NCBI GenBank assembly: GCA_934456315.1
Contig: CAKSHG010000003.1
Span: 1-35,272, forward strand
DNA length: 35,272 nt
Source: an uncultured Oscillospiraceae bacterium
GTDB lineage: Bacteria > Bacillota > Clostridia > Oscillospirales > Ruminococcaceae
Direction: 5' to 3'
The notes beneath the pieces are model-generated. The model was not told the origin of the DNA. It did no database searches and worked only from the letters and a program-made list of their open reading frames with translations. Below are positions 18,355 to 25,841 of this stretch, one piece after another; within the stretch, counting starts at the first letter, position 1, and each line of letters starts with the position of its first letter. The position numbers and the translations under genes are program-made.

Positions 18355-19737
18355 TTGGGCTTAAAGGACTGGCTCCTGCGCAGTGGCAGGGGAGGCGGTT
18401 CGGCTGACCTTGCGGGCTACTACGCCGACATTCAGCGCTGGGAGGACATCTACAACGGCGGCGGCGACTGGCGATTCACCCGGAAGGGTGGTATCCAGGG
18501 CGGAACAAGGCGGCTTGCCTCGCTGGGAGCCGCGAGGGCGCTCTGCGGCGAGTTTACAAGGCTGTGCTACACGGAGGGTACTTCGATGTGCTTTTCGGAC
18601 AGCGACACCGAACGTTTTGTGGGTCAGGTGCTGAACGTCAGCAGGTTCGCCGATAGATTCCCGGTGTTCCTGGAGAAGGTCTTTGCGCTTGGCGGGGGAG
18701 TTATCAAGGTTTACTACGATAACGCTCCGCCGGAGGGGCTTCCCGGGGTAAGGGTCGACCTTATCACCGCAGACTGCTTCCTGCCGACCGCCTGGAACTC
18801 CCGCGACATCACCGGAGGCGCGTTCGCTTCCAGGATAATGTCCGGGGGAAGGAGCTATATTCTTGCAGAAACACATGAGCTAAACGGAGATCAGCTCAAC
18901 ATTGAAAACCGGCTGTTCCGCGAGGACGGCGGCAAGGCTGACATGGATTCGGTGCTCCCGGGACTGGAGGGTAAGAGCAGGATAGACGGGCTGTCGGCTC
19001 CGCTGTTCGTGTACCTAAGCGCAGGAGCGCGCCGCGTGAGCACTTCCGGGGATTGTCCGCTGCTGGGCTGCTCCGTGTTCGACGGAGCGGAGGATACTCT
19101 GAAAAGCATCGACATCGTTTTCGACAGCCTTTCAAGGGAGTTCGTCCTCGGAAAGAAGCGCATAATCGTCCCCGCCTATGCAGTACGCGGTGAATGGGAC
19201 GGCTCCGGTAACAAGAAGCACTATTTCGACGTCAACGACGAGGTGTTCCAGGCAATGTCCACATCGGACGCCGAGGAACTTAAGATCACTGACAACACGG
19301 GAGAGCTTCGTGTAACGGAGCATGTCCAGGCTCTCGGAGAGCTGCTCGACCTGCTGTGTATGCAGGCGGGGCTTTCGGAAGGGGCGCTTTCGTTCAAGGA
19401 CGGCACGATAAGGACTGCCGCCGAGGTGGTCAGCAGAAACAGCCGCACCTACCGCACGCAGGCGTTCTACCGCCGGAGAATCGGCGACGCGCTTAGCAGA
19501 ATGGTAGAGAACATCTGCCGTCTGGGCAAGATGGCGGGGGAGCTTCCGGACATTGCCTGCGAAAGCGCTTCTGCGGTATTCGCGGACGGCGCCGCGGAGG
19601 ACGATGGTACAAGGGCAGACAGAGCTGTGAAGCTCTACAATGCGGGCCTTATTTCGAAGGCTCGTGCGCTTTCACAGATCTACGGAATATCGCTCGACGA
19701 GGCTCGGGCGATGGAAAGGACTGACAACGATGGATAA
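18355..19737 (+). CDS. Phage portal protein, A118/SPP1 gp6-like
   Basis: A 460-residue protein. The frame is open from 18220, but TTG 18355 has AAGGAGG (18340-18346) eight bases upstream and gives a sensible N-terminus (MGLKDWLLR). The sequence fits the A118-type portal family: an early YADIQRWEDIYNGG segment, and a middle part with LFVYLSAG, then CPLLGCSVFDGAEDTLKSID and FDSLSREFVLGKKR. Near the C-terminus lies GTIRTAAEVVSRNSRTYRT, in the region of the long portal helix. Portals form the dodecameric ring for DNA entry into the head. It overlaps the next gene by 8 bases. There is no terminase upstream. Confidence 0.85.
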   Translation: MGLKDWLLRSGRGGGSADLAGYYADIQRWEDIYNGGGDWRFTRKGGIQGGTRRLASLGAARALCGEFTRLCYTEGTSMCFSDSDTERFVGQVLNVSRFADRFPVFLEKVFALGGGVIKVYYDNAPPEGLPGVRVDLITADCFLPTAWNSRDITGGAFASRIMSGGRSYILAETHELNGDQLNIENRLFREDGGKADMDSVLPGLEGKSRIDGLSAPLFVYLSAGARRVSTSGDCPLLGCSVFDGAEDTLKSIDIVFDSLSREFVLGKKRIIVPAYAVRGEWDGSGNKKHYFDVNDEVFQAMSTSDAEELKITDNTGELRVTEHVQALGELLDLLCMQAGLSEGALSFKDGTIRTAAEVVSRNSRTYRTQAFYRRRIGDALSRMVENICRLGKMAGELPDIACESASAVFADGAAEDDGTRADRAVKLYNAGLISKARALSQIYGISLDEARAMERTDNDG

Positions 19738-20113
19738 CGAGAACATTAAGCAGGAGCTTCAGGCAGGTGAAATCCAGCAGGAGCAGCCGGAAGGATCCTC
19801 CGGGGCGGAGCAGTCCGCGGACAGCGTCCAGCCGGAGGAGATACAGACCCTGCGTGCCGAGGTGGCGGAGCTTAGGATAAAGCTTGCGCTGCTGACCGGC
19901 GGCGCAGCTCCGGAGAAGCTCGACGAGGGCGTTAAGCTCGCGGCGGGGCTGATGGAGGCTGACGGAACGGAGCCTGACGACGCTGCGGCGGAGGTACTGC
20001 GCGAATATCCCCATATCAGGCTGGTAAAGCGCAGCGTTCCGCAGTTTTCCGCAGAGAGCCGCGGCAGCTCCGATGGATTTGCGGCTATCCGGAGTATTTT
20101 CGCGAGGAAGTGA
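19730..20113 (+). CDS. Small acidic phage scaffold-like protein
   Basis: A 127-residue protein starting at ATG 19730, which overlaps the portal stop. It is acidic, Gln/Glu-rich at the N-terminus, and has a short coiled-coil-like stretch (about 45-65, EIQTLRAEVAELRIKLALL). The C-terminus is more basic. Position between portal and capsid, size and composition are those of phage scaffolding or head-assembly proteins, but no family-specific motif was recognised. An upstream in-frame start at 19640 would only extend it into portal sequence. Confidence 0.55.
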   Translation: MDNENIKQELQAGEIQQEQPEGSSGAEQSADSVQPEEIQTLRAEVAELRIKLALLTGGAAPEKLDEGVKLAAGLMEADGTEPDDAAAEVLREYPHIRLVKRSVPQFSAESRGSSDGFAAIRSIFARK

Positions 20114-20429
20114 TCCGACGAGCTTCCGGCAGCGCGTTTCAAGCGGTCGGGAGCTTTGAAGGCGTCAGCAATGCGGCGACGGGAAGTGACGGGCTTACCG
20201 TGATACGAAGCCGGGCAGCATGCTTTGCGGCGTAAATTTCCAGCCGAAAATACATTGATAAAAGGCGGCATTTTGCCGAGGGCGGGACGGTGGGTTTAAA
20301 TAGATAAACAATTGTTCCCCGGAACGGCAGGACGGCGCAGACTGCGGCGGTCAGCCGGTTTTGACAATGGCGCGGCAGCGGGCGGTTCCGCCGGGAACGT
20401 TCATTCATACTTTTAAGGAGGATAATACA
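20114..20429. other. 316-base gap inside the phage remnant
   Basis: No supported gene is seen on either strand. The stretch contains several short GC-rich inverted repeats (for example GTTCC..GGAAC near 20314-20325 and GGCGGTTCCGCC near 20382-20393) and an isolated TTGACA-like hexamer at 20360 without a matching -10 box. It ends with the capsid ribosome site AAGGAGG (20415-20421). Phages usually place portal, scaffold and capsid genes closer together, so this may be eroded coding sequence. Confidence 0.4.
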
Positions 20430-21155
20430 ATGGCAAATACAATTACTTATGCAAAGGTTTTTCAGAAGGAGCTTGACAAGCAGGTCCTGGAGGGTTCCAC
20501 TTCCGGTTGGATGGAGGAGAATGCCTCCCAGGTGATCTACAACGGCGGCAGTGAGATCAAGATGCCCAAGATGTCCCTCCAGGGACTTGGCAGCTACGAC
20601 CGTGACGCAGGTTACTCCGGCGGCGCAGTTACCTATTCCTACGAAACTTTCGCGCTGACCCAGGACAGGGGCAGACGTTTCCGCATCGACGCAATCGACG
20701 TTGACGAGAGTGGTTTCGGTCTGGCGGCGGCAAATGTCGCGGCTGAATTCCAGCGCACACAGGTGATCCCCGAGATCGACGCGTACCGCTACTCCAAACT
20801 TGCTGCCGCTGCAGGTATCAGGGAAACCTACACTCCTGACAAGGCTACCGTGATGTCTTCTCTGCTCGACCAGCTCGGAAAGGTTCGTGATATCACCGGC
20901 GACGAGGGCGATGTCGTCATCGTGATGAGCCGTCCGGTTTACGACAAGCTCATGCTTTCCGGAGAGATTTCCTATGCCGTCGAGAGCACACAGTTCAAGC
21001 AGGGTGAACTGGAATTCTGCGTGAAGTCTATCAACGGCGTCCCTGTTATCCCGGTCCCCTCCGCTAGAATGAAGTCGGAGTACGACTTTAAGAATGACGC
21101 AACTGGCGGGTTTGCAGCTAAGGTTGGCGCTAAGGAGATTAATTGGATCATCTGA
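20430..21155 (+). CDS. Phage major capsid-like protein, probably C-terminally truncated
   Basis: A 241-residue protein. ATG 20430 is chosen because AAGGAGG is eight bases upstream; the same frame is open from 20361. It has an N-terminal FQKELDKQVLEGSTSGWME segment, a GLGSYDRDAGYSGGAVTYSYETF strand region (two overlapping halves) and a late GVPVIPVPSARMKSEYDF segment, as in the capsid proteins of Firmicutes phages with A118-type portals. It stops at KEINWII. In related capsids, as remembered, this strand leads into a further part of roughly 50-60 residues ending the fold. The missing end, followed directly by AT-rich noncoding DNA, suggests a decayed copy. Confidence 0.7.
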   Translation: MANTITYAKVFQKELDKQVLEGSTSGWMEENASQVIYNGGSEIKMPKMSLQGLGSYDRDAGYSGGAVTYSYETFALTQDRGRRFRIDAIDVDESGFGLAAANVAAEFQRTQVIPEIDAYRYSKLAAAAGIRETYTPDKATVMSSLLDQLGKVRDITGDEGDVVIVMSRPVYDKLMLSGEISYAVESTQFKQGELEFCVKSINGVPVIPVPSARMKSEYDFKNDATGGFAAKVGAKEINWII

Positions 21156-21260
21156 ACTATCACTATCCCCCATCGAAAAATCCGAAATCTCATAAATCGC
21201 ATAACAGAGCCAATCAAAAAATAGAGCAAAGATAAAAATCGAGCGAAAAATCCCGAAAAT

Positions 21261-21290
21261 GTGGGCAAGTGTGGGCAAAATTGTGGGCAG
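21261..21290 (+). repeat. Three direct GTGGGCA repeats
   Basis: GTGGGCAA at 21261-21268, GTGGGCAA at 21271-21278 and GTGGGCAG at 21283-21290 are spaced 10 and 12 bases apart. Such runs occur at the very 3' end of some Firmicutes tyrosine integrase genes. The frame containing NVGKCGQNCGQ is open only from 21225 here, so if it is an integrase tail, only a scrap remains. The stretch 21156-21260 shows nothing else. Confidence 0.35.
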
Positions 21291-21312
21291 GAAATGCGTT
21301 TGCCGGGCAATA

Positions 21313-21359
21313 GAAAAAACAAGAAAACCGAGGAATTACACACCTCGGCTTTTTATTTT
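21313..21359. terminator. Terminator for the minus-strand XRE gene, possibly bidirectional
   Basis: The 6-bp stem CCGAGG (21328-21333) / CCTCGG (21343-21348) is flanked by T-rich runs on both strands. On the minus strand the hairpin is followed by a T-rich tail just after the regulator stop codon at 21353. On the plus strand it is followed by CTTTTTATTTT, so it could also stop transcription coming from the phage remnant. Confidence 0.7.
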
Positions 21360-21712
21360 GTAAGCTCAGCGGTGATCTGACCGAGCAGAGTGTAGTTTTC
21401 TGCGGATATCTCCGGAATTGACTTGCTGTTGAGGGCGCGGAATGACGCTATCAGATTGCGGATTATCTCTGTCTGCTGGTCGTTCAGACCGAAAACGGAT
21501 ACGGTAAATCGCTGCTCGGTTCCCAGGAGCTCGTCCAGCGATACGTTCATTATTGAAGAAATAGAGCGCAACGTGTCCAGCGGGGGTGTTGCCGTGTTGC
21601 TCTCGTACCTGCTCACAGTTGCCACCGTAACGCCCAGCTTGTCCGCAAGCTGCTTCTGCGTCATTCTTTTTTTCTTCCGAAGATCATGAAGAAGTATCCC
21701 GAAATCGTACAT
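21353..21712 (-). CDS. XRE-family helix-turn-helix transcriptional regulator
   Basis: A 119-residue protein with an N-terminal HTH_3/XRE domain (about residues 6-62). The recognition region is TQKQLADKLGVTVATVSRYE, followed by PPLDTLRSISSIMNVSLDELL. The C-terminal half (about 65-119) is helical and could serve dimerisation. GGAGG lies six to eight bases before its ATG. It is divergent from the seven-gene BREX operon and is separated from it by a 144-base region with repeated TGTAA half-sites. It most likely controls that operon and itself. Confidence 0.88.
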   Translation of the reverse strand: MYDFGILLHDLRKKKRMTQKQLADKLGVTVATVSRYESNTATPPLDTLRSISSIMNVSLDELLGTEQRFTVSVFGLNDQQTEIIRNLIASFRALNSKSIPEISAENYTLLGQITAELTK

Positions 21713-21759
21713 CTTTTGCCTCCAAACTTTCGTTCTGTGTAAATTATTGCATAAACCTC

Positions 21760-21788
21760 TTGAATATTATGTAACATTGTGTTATAAT
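21760..21788 (+). promoter_or_regulatory. Promoter of the BREX type 4 operon
   Basis: TTGAAT (21760-21765) and TATAAT (21783-21788) with a 17-base spacer. Transcription would begin near 21795, leaving a leader of about 60 bases before ATG 21857. It is the only clear promoter ahead of the whole defence operon. Confidence 0.8.
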
Positions 21789-21805
21789 ATTTACATGTTG
21801 TGTAA
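21770..21805. promoter_or_regulatory. Candidate operator: inverted TGTAA half-sites over the promoter
   Basis: A perfect inverted repeat TTACATGTTGTGTAA (21791-21805) sits at the expected transcription start. A second, imperfect one, TGTAACATTGTGTTATA (21770-21786), overlaps the spacer and -10 box. A further TGTAA is at 21738-21742 toward the XRE gene. This arrangement suits repression of the BREX operon by the divergent XRE protein, but binding is inferred. Confidence 0.55.
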
Positions 21806-21856
21806 GTTTTGCGCGTGAAATTTGTATTAAATTCAAAATTAGTGGAGGTCGTTGTT

Positions 21857-23431
21857 ATGCCCGAATCAAAAGGCAGTAAAGAGCAGTTACTTGAAAAGCT
21901 GTCGGGTAAGGTATCTTCTGCTGCTAATTCAGGAATAAACCAGTTCCGGGGCAAAAATTCTGACATTACGGAAGAGAAGATAAATACGTCCGAAGAGCAG
22001 AAAACTGACGTAAACGACCTGCCAGACGAATCGGTGCGCTATGCCGGTATCCTTGAAAAGTATTTCAGCGAGGACGGCTATCAGGTCGGCCGCGCGATTT
22101 TTCGCGGACGTTTCAGAAACTATTATTCCACGGAATACGGTCATGAGCCGGAACAGACCGACGAGCAGCTGGAAGCGCTTCTTTGCGAAGCAGGAACCCA
22201 GCGTGACGGACGCATATTCCCGAAAATCGGCGGACAGGACGCCCTTGTCAATGATATAATCTCCGCGGTAAACTCGGCGTTTGAAAGCGGCGCGACCGCA
22301 GTTTACCCGTCCGCAGTCTTTGAGCGGTACCGCGAGCGGCTTACCGGAGAGCTCCACATTTACACGGAGGAAGCCCTTAACTCGCTGATTCTCGACAATT
22401 CCGGCGGAAGGCTCTGCCGTAAGCATTCCCACCTTGTCCTGAGAGGAAGGGAGGCAGACCCTACCGATGATATCCGGAGAATCATGCGGGAATCGCATTC
22501 CACGATGACCGTTGACGAAATACACAGTATCGCGTGGTACATACCGCTTGAAAAACTGAAGTACCTTCTGGCGCTGGAAAAGTCGTTCATCAGCGTTGCA
22601 GCGGGAACGTATTACTATGCGCCGAATTTCCCGATAAGCGCGGACGAAAAGAATATCCTTATTTCGGCGATCGGAAGTCAGATCGATTTTTCCGAGTACA
22701 TCACCGATGTGGAACTTATGAATATCGTAAGCGAGAAATGCCCTAGCCTTGCCATAAATTCTGCGGAGCTTCCGCGCTGCGGCGTCCGCGACTGTCTCGG
22801 ATATCTGCTAAGTGAACAGTTCGCGTTCAATGGTCCGGTAATAACCCGGGCAGGCTGCGAGATAAACCGCGCTGAGATATTCAGACGGTTCGCCGCCGAA
22901 CATCAGCGGCTGACATATGACGAGCTTAAAGCATTCGCGGACGAAATGGAAACCATAATTTACTGGGACGCGGTGATGAGCGAAATGGTAAGGCTCAGCG
23001 AGAATGAGTTTATCCGCAGGGACGAGCTTTCGCCGGACGTTGCAGCCATCGACGGGTATCTTGACGGCGTTTGTCCGGGGGAATATATTCCACTGGGTGG
23101 GATAGACCTGTTTCTGTCGTTCCCGGGTATTGGTTATCAGTGGAACAGTTTCCTGCTGGAAAGCTATCTGAACAGCTTCAGCAAGCGGTTCCGGCTTGTC
23201 CACAACTGCTTTGCGAAAAAGGAGACCTGCGGCGCGATGGTGCGCGCTGAGTCGAAGATAACCGACTACGACGCGCTTATCACGGACGTACTGTCAAAGG
23301 CAGGCGGGGAATTCACGCAGAAAACCGCGCTTGACTACCTCGTGGAGAACGGCTACCAGGCAAAGCGAAGCTATAAGGGAATAGAAAACGTCCTGCGCAG
23401 GGTGGGCGGAAAGGCGCTTCAGAAACAATAG
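21857..23431 (+). CDS. Unrecognised BREX-operon first protein, probable winged-helix repeats
   Basis: A 524-residue soluble protein. ATG 21857 has GGAGG eight bases upstream; the frame is open from a TTG at 21809, but no ribosome site supports it. No named family was recognised. The first 55 residues are charged and low-complexity. The rest is helical, with several segments that look like winged-helix units, for example near STMTVDEIHSIAWYIPLEKLKYLL, LTYDELKAFADEM and KTALDYLVENGYQAKRSY at the end. The part PLGGIDLFLSFPGIGYQWN and SFLLESYLNSFSKRFRL resembles domains seen in DNA-associated proteins linked to helicases, as remembered. It is not among the canonical type 4 BREX genes. A DNA-binding, target-recognition or regulatory role is plausible. 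It lies 32 bases before brxP. Confidence 0.6.
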   Translation: MPESKGSKEQLLEKLSGKVSSAANSGINQFRGKNSDITEEKINTSEEQKTDVNDLPDESVRYAGILEKYFSEDGYQVGRAIFRGRFRNYYSTEYGHEPEQTDEQLEALLCEAGTQRDGRIFPKIGGQDALVNDIISAVNSAFESGATAVYPSAVFERYRERLTGELHIYTEEALNSLILDNSGGRLCRKHSHLVLRGREADPTDDIRRIMRESHSTMTVDEIHSIAWYIPLEKLKYLLALEKSFISVAAGTYYYAPNFPISADEKNILISAIGSQIDFSEYITDVELMNIVSEKCPSLAINSAELPRCGVRDCLGYLLSEQFAFNGPVITRAGCEINRAEIFRRFAAEHQRLTYDELKAFADEMETIIYWDAVMSEMVRLSENEFIRRDELSPDVAAIDGYLDGVCPGEYIPLGGIDLFLSFPGIGYQWNSFLLESYLNSFSKRFRLVHNCFAKKETCGAMVRAESKITDYDALITDVLSKAGGEFTQKTALDYLVENGYQAKRSYKGIENVLRRVGGKALQKQ

Positions 23432-23463
23432 GTCACCAATAAAAACGAAGAGAGGATACACTG

Positions 23464-25827
23464 ATGTATCAGTATATATGGGACGAGGATACCGGCGGAC
23501 TGCTGCTGACAACGGAGCAGTCGAAATTCAGCAAGGAGCCGCGCCCCGTCTATTACCGGGAGCTCGACATACTCGGCTTCGACAGGTACTGGAATTACCC
23601 GAAGGACGACCACGCGCCGCTGATGTGGGCGGAGGCGAACAACTACATCTACCGCGGAAGAACGGTCGCCAGGACCAAGGGAGGTTCGCTCTACACGGCG
23701 CCGGAGCTTGTTATCCTTGAGGAGCCGGAGCCGGACGGCGGTGAACTCCGGTTCGTGGACGTTGACGCGATGACTGCGAAAAACGCGGAGATACTCGAAA
23801 CGCTGGTGCAGGAAACTATCCAGAACGTATACAATACCTACGTGGCTTATAAGGATAAGGTGGACGTGTTCTACGTTGCGTTCAGCGGAGGAAAGGACAG
23901 CGTTGTCGCGCTGGATATCGTGCAGAGGGCGATACCGCATGATGAATTCCTGGTGCTGTTCGGCGACACCCAGATGGAGTTTTCCGATACGTATTCACTG
24001 GTGGAGAAGCAAAAGGTGATTTGCGAAAAGGAGGGCATAAAGTTTGTCGTATCCAAGTCGGAGCAGACCCCGGAATACACCTGGAACCAGTTCGGACCGC
24101 CTGCGCAGACGATAAGGTGGTGCTGCAGCGTACATAAAACATCGCCGCAGATACTGCTGCTCAGACAGATACTGTCGAAGCCGTCGTTCAGGGGAATGGC
24201 GTTCACTGGGATACGTGGAGATGAAAGCGTTTCGCGCGGTCAGTATGACGATGTGAGCTTCGGCGAAAAGCACAAGGGGCAGTACAGCTGTCATGCGATA
24301 CTTCACTGGAGCTCGGCGGAGGTGTTCCTGTATATATTCGGGAATAAGCTTCAGCTGAACGAAACGTACAAAAAGGGGAACAGCAGGGCTGGCTGCCTTG
24401 TCTGTCCGATGGCGGCATATAAGAATTTCTTTTTCAAGGAGCAGTGCTACGGCGGCGACCCGGAGTCCCCGCTGTCCACCACCAGATATAATAATATCAT
24501 ATTAAACACGACTTCGAAGATATTTTCCACTCAGAAGGACGTAACGGAATTCATGGAAACCAGCGGCTGGAAAGCCCGCCGCAGTGGAAGAGAGTTGAAT
24601 ATAGCAGAGGAAAACTGCATTGAAAATACGGAGAACGGGATATTGACGGTAACGCTGGTAAAGGAACGCACCGACTGGCGCGAGTGGCTGAAAACGATGG
24701 GCGATATCATTGATATCTCTGACAACGCCATCGAGCTTATTTTCAATAAAAAAACCTACAGGATAAGCCGGAGGAGAGAGGGCGCGAAACAGATATTTTC
24801 CGTTGACCTCAGTTCGAACACCAAGGACGATATCCTGTTCGGCTCCGTGCTGAAAACCGTATTCAGAAAATCCGCGTACTGCATAGGCTGCCACGTCTGC
24901 GAGGCGAATTGCCCCAACGGGTATATCACCATGCAGGAGGGCAGAGTTTCAATAGACGACAGGTGCGTGAAATGTAGAAAATGTCACGATGTATTCCATG
25001 GTTGTCTGGTTGCTAATTCATTACGATTACCGAAAGGAGATAAAAAGATGGGCAGCATTGACAGATACGGCAACATAGGTATCGAGTACGACTGGGTGGT
25101 CGATTATTTCTCAAAGGGCGATAATTTCTGGGAGGACAACGGTCTTGGAATAAACAAGATCAAGAACATGAAGAGCTTCCTGTCCGACGCCGGAGCCACT
25201 GTCCCGAAGAAGAATACGATGTCGCCGTTCGGCAAGAAGATAGCCGACATCGGTATCGGAACGGAAGCAGCATGGGGGCTGCTCGTTTCAAATCTCGTAT
25301 ATACTTCCGAGTTCAACTGGTGGGTCATGAACATAAAGCCCGGTCAGACTTACACCCCCACTCAGCTTGTAAGTATGCTCTCCGAGCAGGTAACGTCGGA
25401 GAATTCTCAGAAGCACATAGTTTCGGCGTACAAGAATATCTTTGCGTCCAACGAGATCCTCGGAAGAACCCTGGGACTCGGCGTGTGCACCCTTAAGGAG
25501 GGCAGCTCCAACAGGGTGCTACTGGATATACGCCGCGATTCCTGGCGTGAACCCGACCCGCGCGTTATCCTCTACTCCCTCTACAAATTCGCGGAGAAGT
25601 GCGGGACATATCAGTTCCGCCTGTCAACGCTGATGGACGATACGATAGAGCGCGACGGCATAAGCCCCACCCGTATCTTCGGGCTTGACCGCGATACAAT
25701 GATATCCCTGCTGAACGGACTTACGGTGAACTACATCGGGTTCATCGACGCAAGCTTCACGCTCGGTCTGGAAACCATCACGCTGCGCAGCGAGAAAACG
25801 CCGGACGACGTTCTGGCGCTGTTCTGA
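23464..25827 (+). CDS. brxP: BrxP: PAPS reductase/DndC-like, ferredoxin and DUF4007 fusion
   Basis: A 787-residue, three-part protein. The middle N-terminal part (about 125-345) is a PP-loop ATP pyrophosphatase of the PAPS reductase/DndC group with the SGGKDS motif at 141-146. Cysteines C220, C221, C311 and C314 (WCC and CLVC) could hold a DndC-type Fe-S cluster. A ferredoxin-like pair follows (C473, C476, C479, C483 and C501, C504, C507, C514). The last about 260 residues match DUF4007 (FWEDNGLGINKIKNMKSFL and IGTEAAWGLLVSNL). A PAPS reductase-domain protein is the defining member of type 4 BREX. It probably activates a substrate with ATP for sulfur transfer rather than reducing PAPS. GAGAGGA precedes the ATG. 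Confidence 0.87.
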   Translation: MYQYIWDEDTGGLLLTTEQSKFSKEPRPVYYRELDILGFDRYWNYPKDDHAPLMWAEANNYIYRGRTVARTKGGSLYTAPELVILEEPEPDGGELRFVDVDAMTAKNAEILETLVQETIQNVYNTYVAYKDKVDVFYVAFSGGKDSVVALDIVQRAIPHDEFLVLFGDTQMEFSDTYSLVEKQKVICEKEGIKFVVSKSEQTPEYTWNQFGPPAQTIRWCCSVHKTSPQILLLRQILSKPSFRGMAFTGIRGDESVSRGQYDDVSFGEKHKGQYSCHAILHWSSAEVFLYIFGNKLQLNETYKKGNSRAGCLVCPMAAYKNFFFKEQCYGGDPESPLSTTRYNNIILNTTSKIFSTQKDVTEFMETSGWKARRSGRELNIAEENCIENTENGILTVTLVKERTDWREWLKTMGDIIDISDNAIELIFNKKTYRISRRREGAKQIFSVDLSSNTKDDILFGSVLKTVFRKSAYCIGCHVCEANCPNGYITMQEGRVSIDDRCVKCRKCHDVFHGCLVANSLRLPKGDKKMGSIDRYGNIGIEYDWVVDYFSKGDNFWEDNGLGINKIKNMKSFLSDAGATVPKKNTMSPFGKKIADIGIGTEAAWGLLVSNLVYTSEFNWWVMNIKPGQTYTPTQLVSMLSEQVTSENSQKHIVSAYKNIFASNEILGRTLGLGVCTLKEGSSNRVLLDIRRDSWREPDPRVILYSLYKFAEKCGTYQFRLSTLMDDTIERDGISPTRIFGLDRDTMISLLNGLTVNYIGFIDASFTLGLETITLRSEKTPDDVLALF
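25048..25827 (+). other. Internal in-frame start for the DUF4007 part of BrxP
   Basis: AAAGGAG at 25033-25039 lies eight bases before an in-frame ATG at 25048 (residue 529), exactly at the junction between the ferredoxin-like part and DUF4007. Translation from it would give a separate 259-residue DUF4007 protein beside the full-length fusion. DUF4007 is also found as a separate gene next to PAPS reductase-family genes in other genomes, so this may be a relic of the former start or a working second start. Confidence 0.55.
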
Positions 25828-25841
25828 GGGAGGTACATAAC

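Noticed and set aside
20139..21278. 379-residue minus-strand ORF across the capsid and the gap
   Set aside because: Covers the capsid gene in antisense with no domain recognised and no ribosome site; the + strand capsid start has a perfect AAGGAGG.
21261..21290. CRISPR-like array from the GTGGGCA repeats
   Set aside because: Only three 8-base units with 2-4 bases between them; no spacers, and no cas genes in the window.
23464..25827. Ordinary assimilatory PAPS/APS reductase
   Set aside because: The added ferredoxin-like and DUF4007 parts and the BREX operon context point to the DndC/BrxP branch. No sulfate-assimilation genes are nearby.
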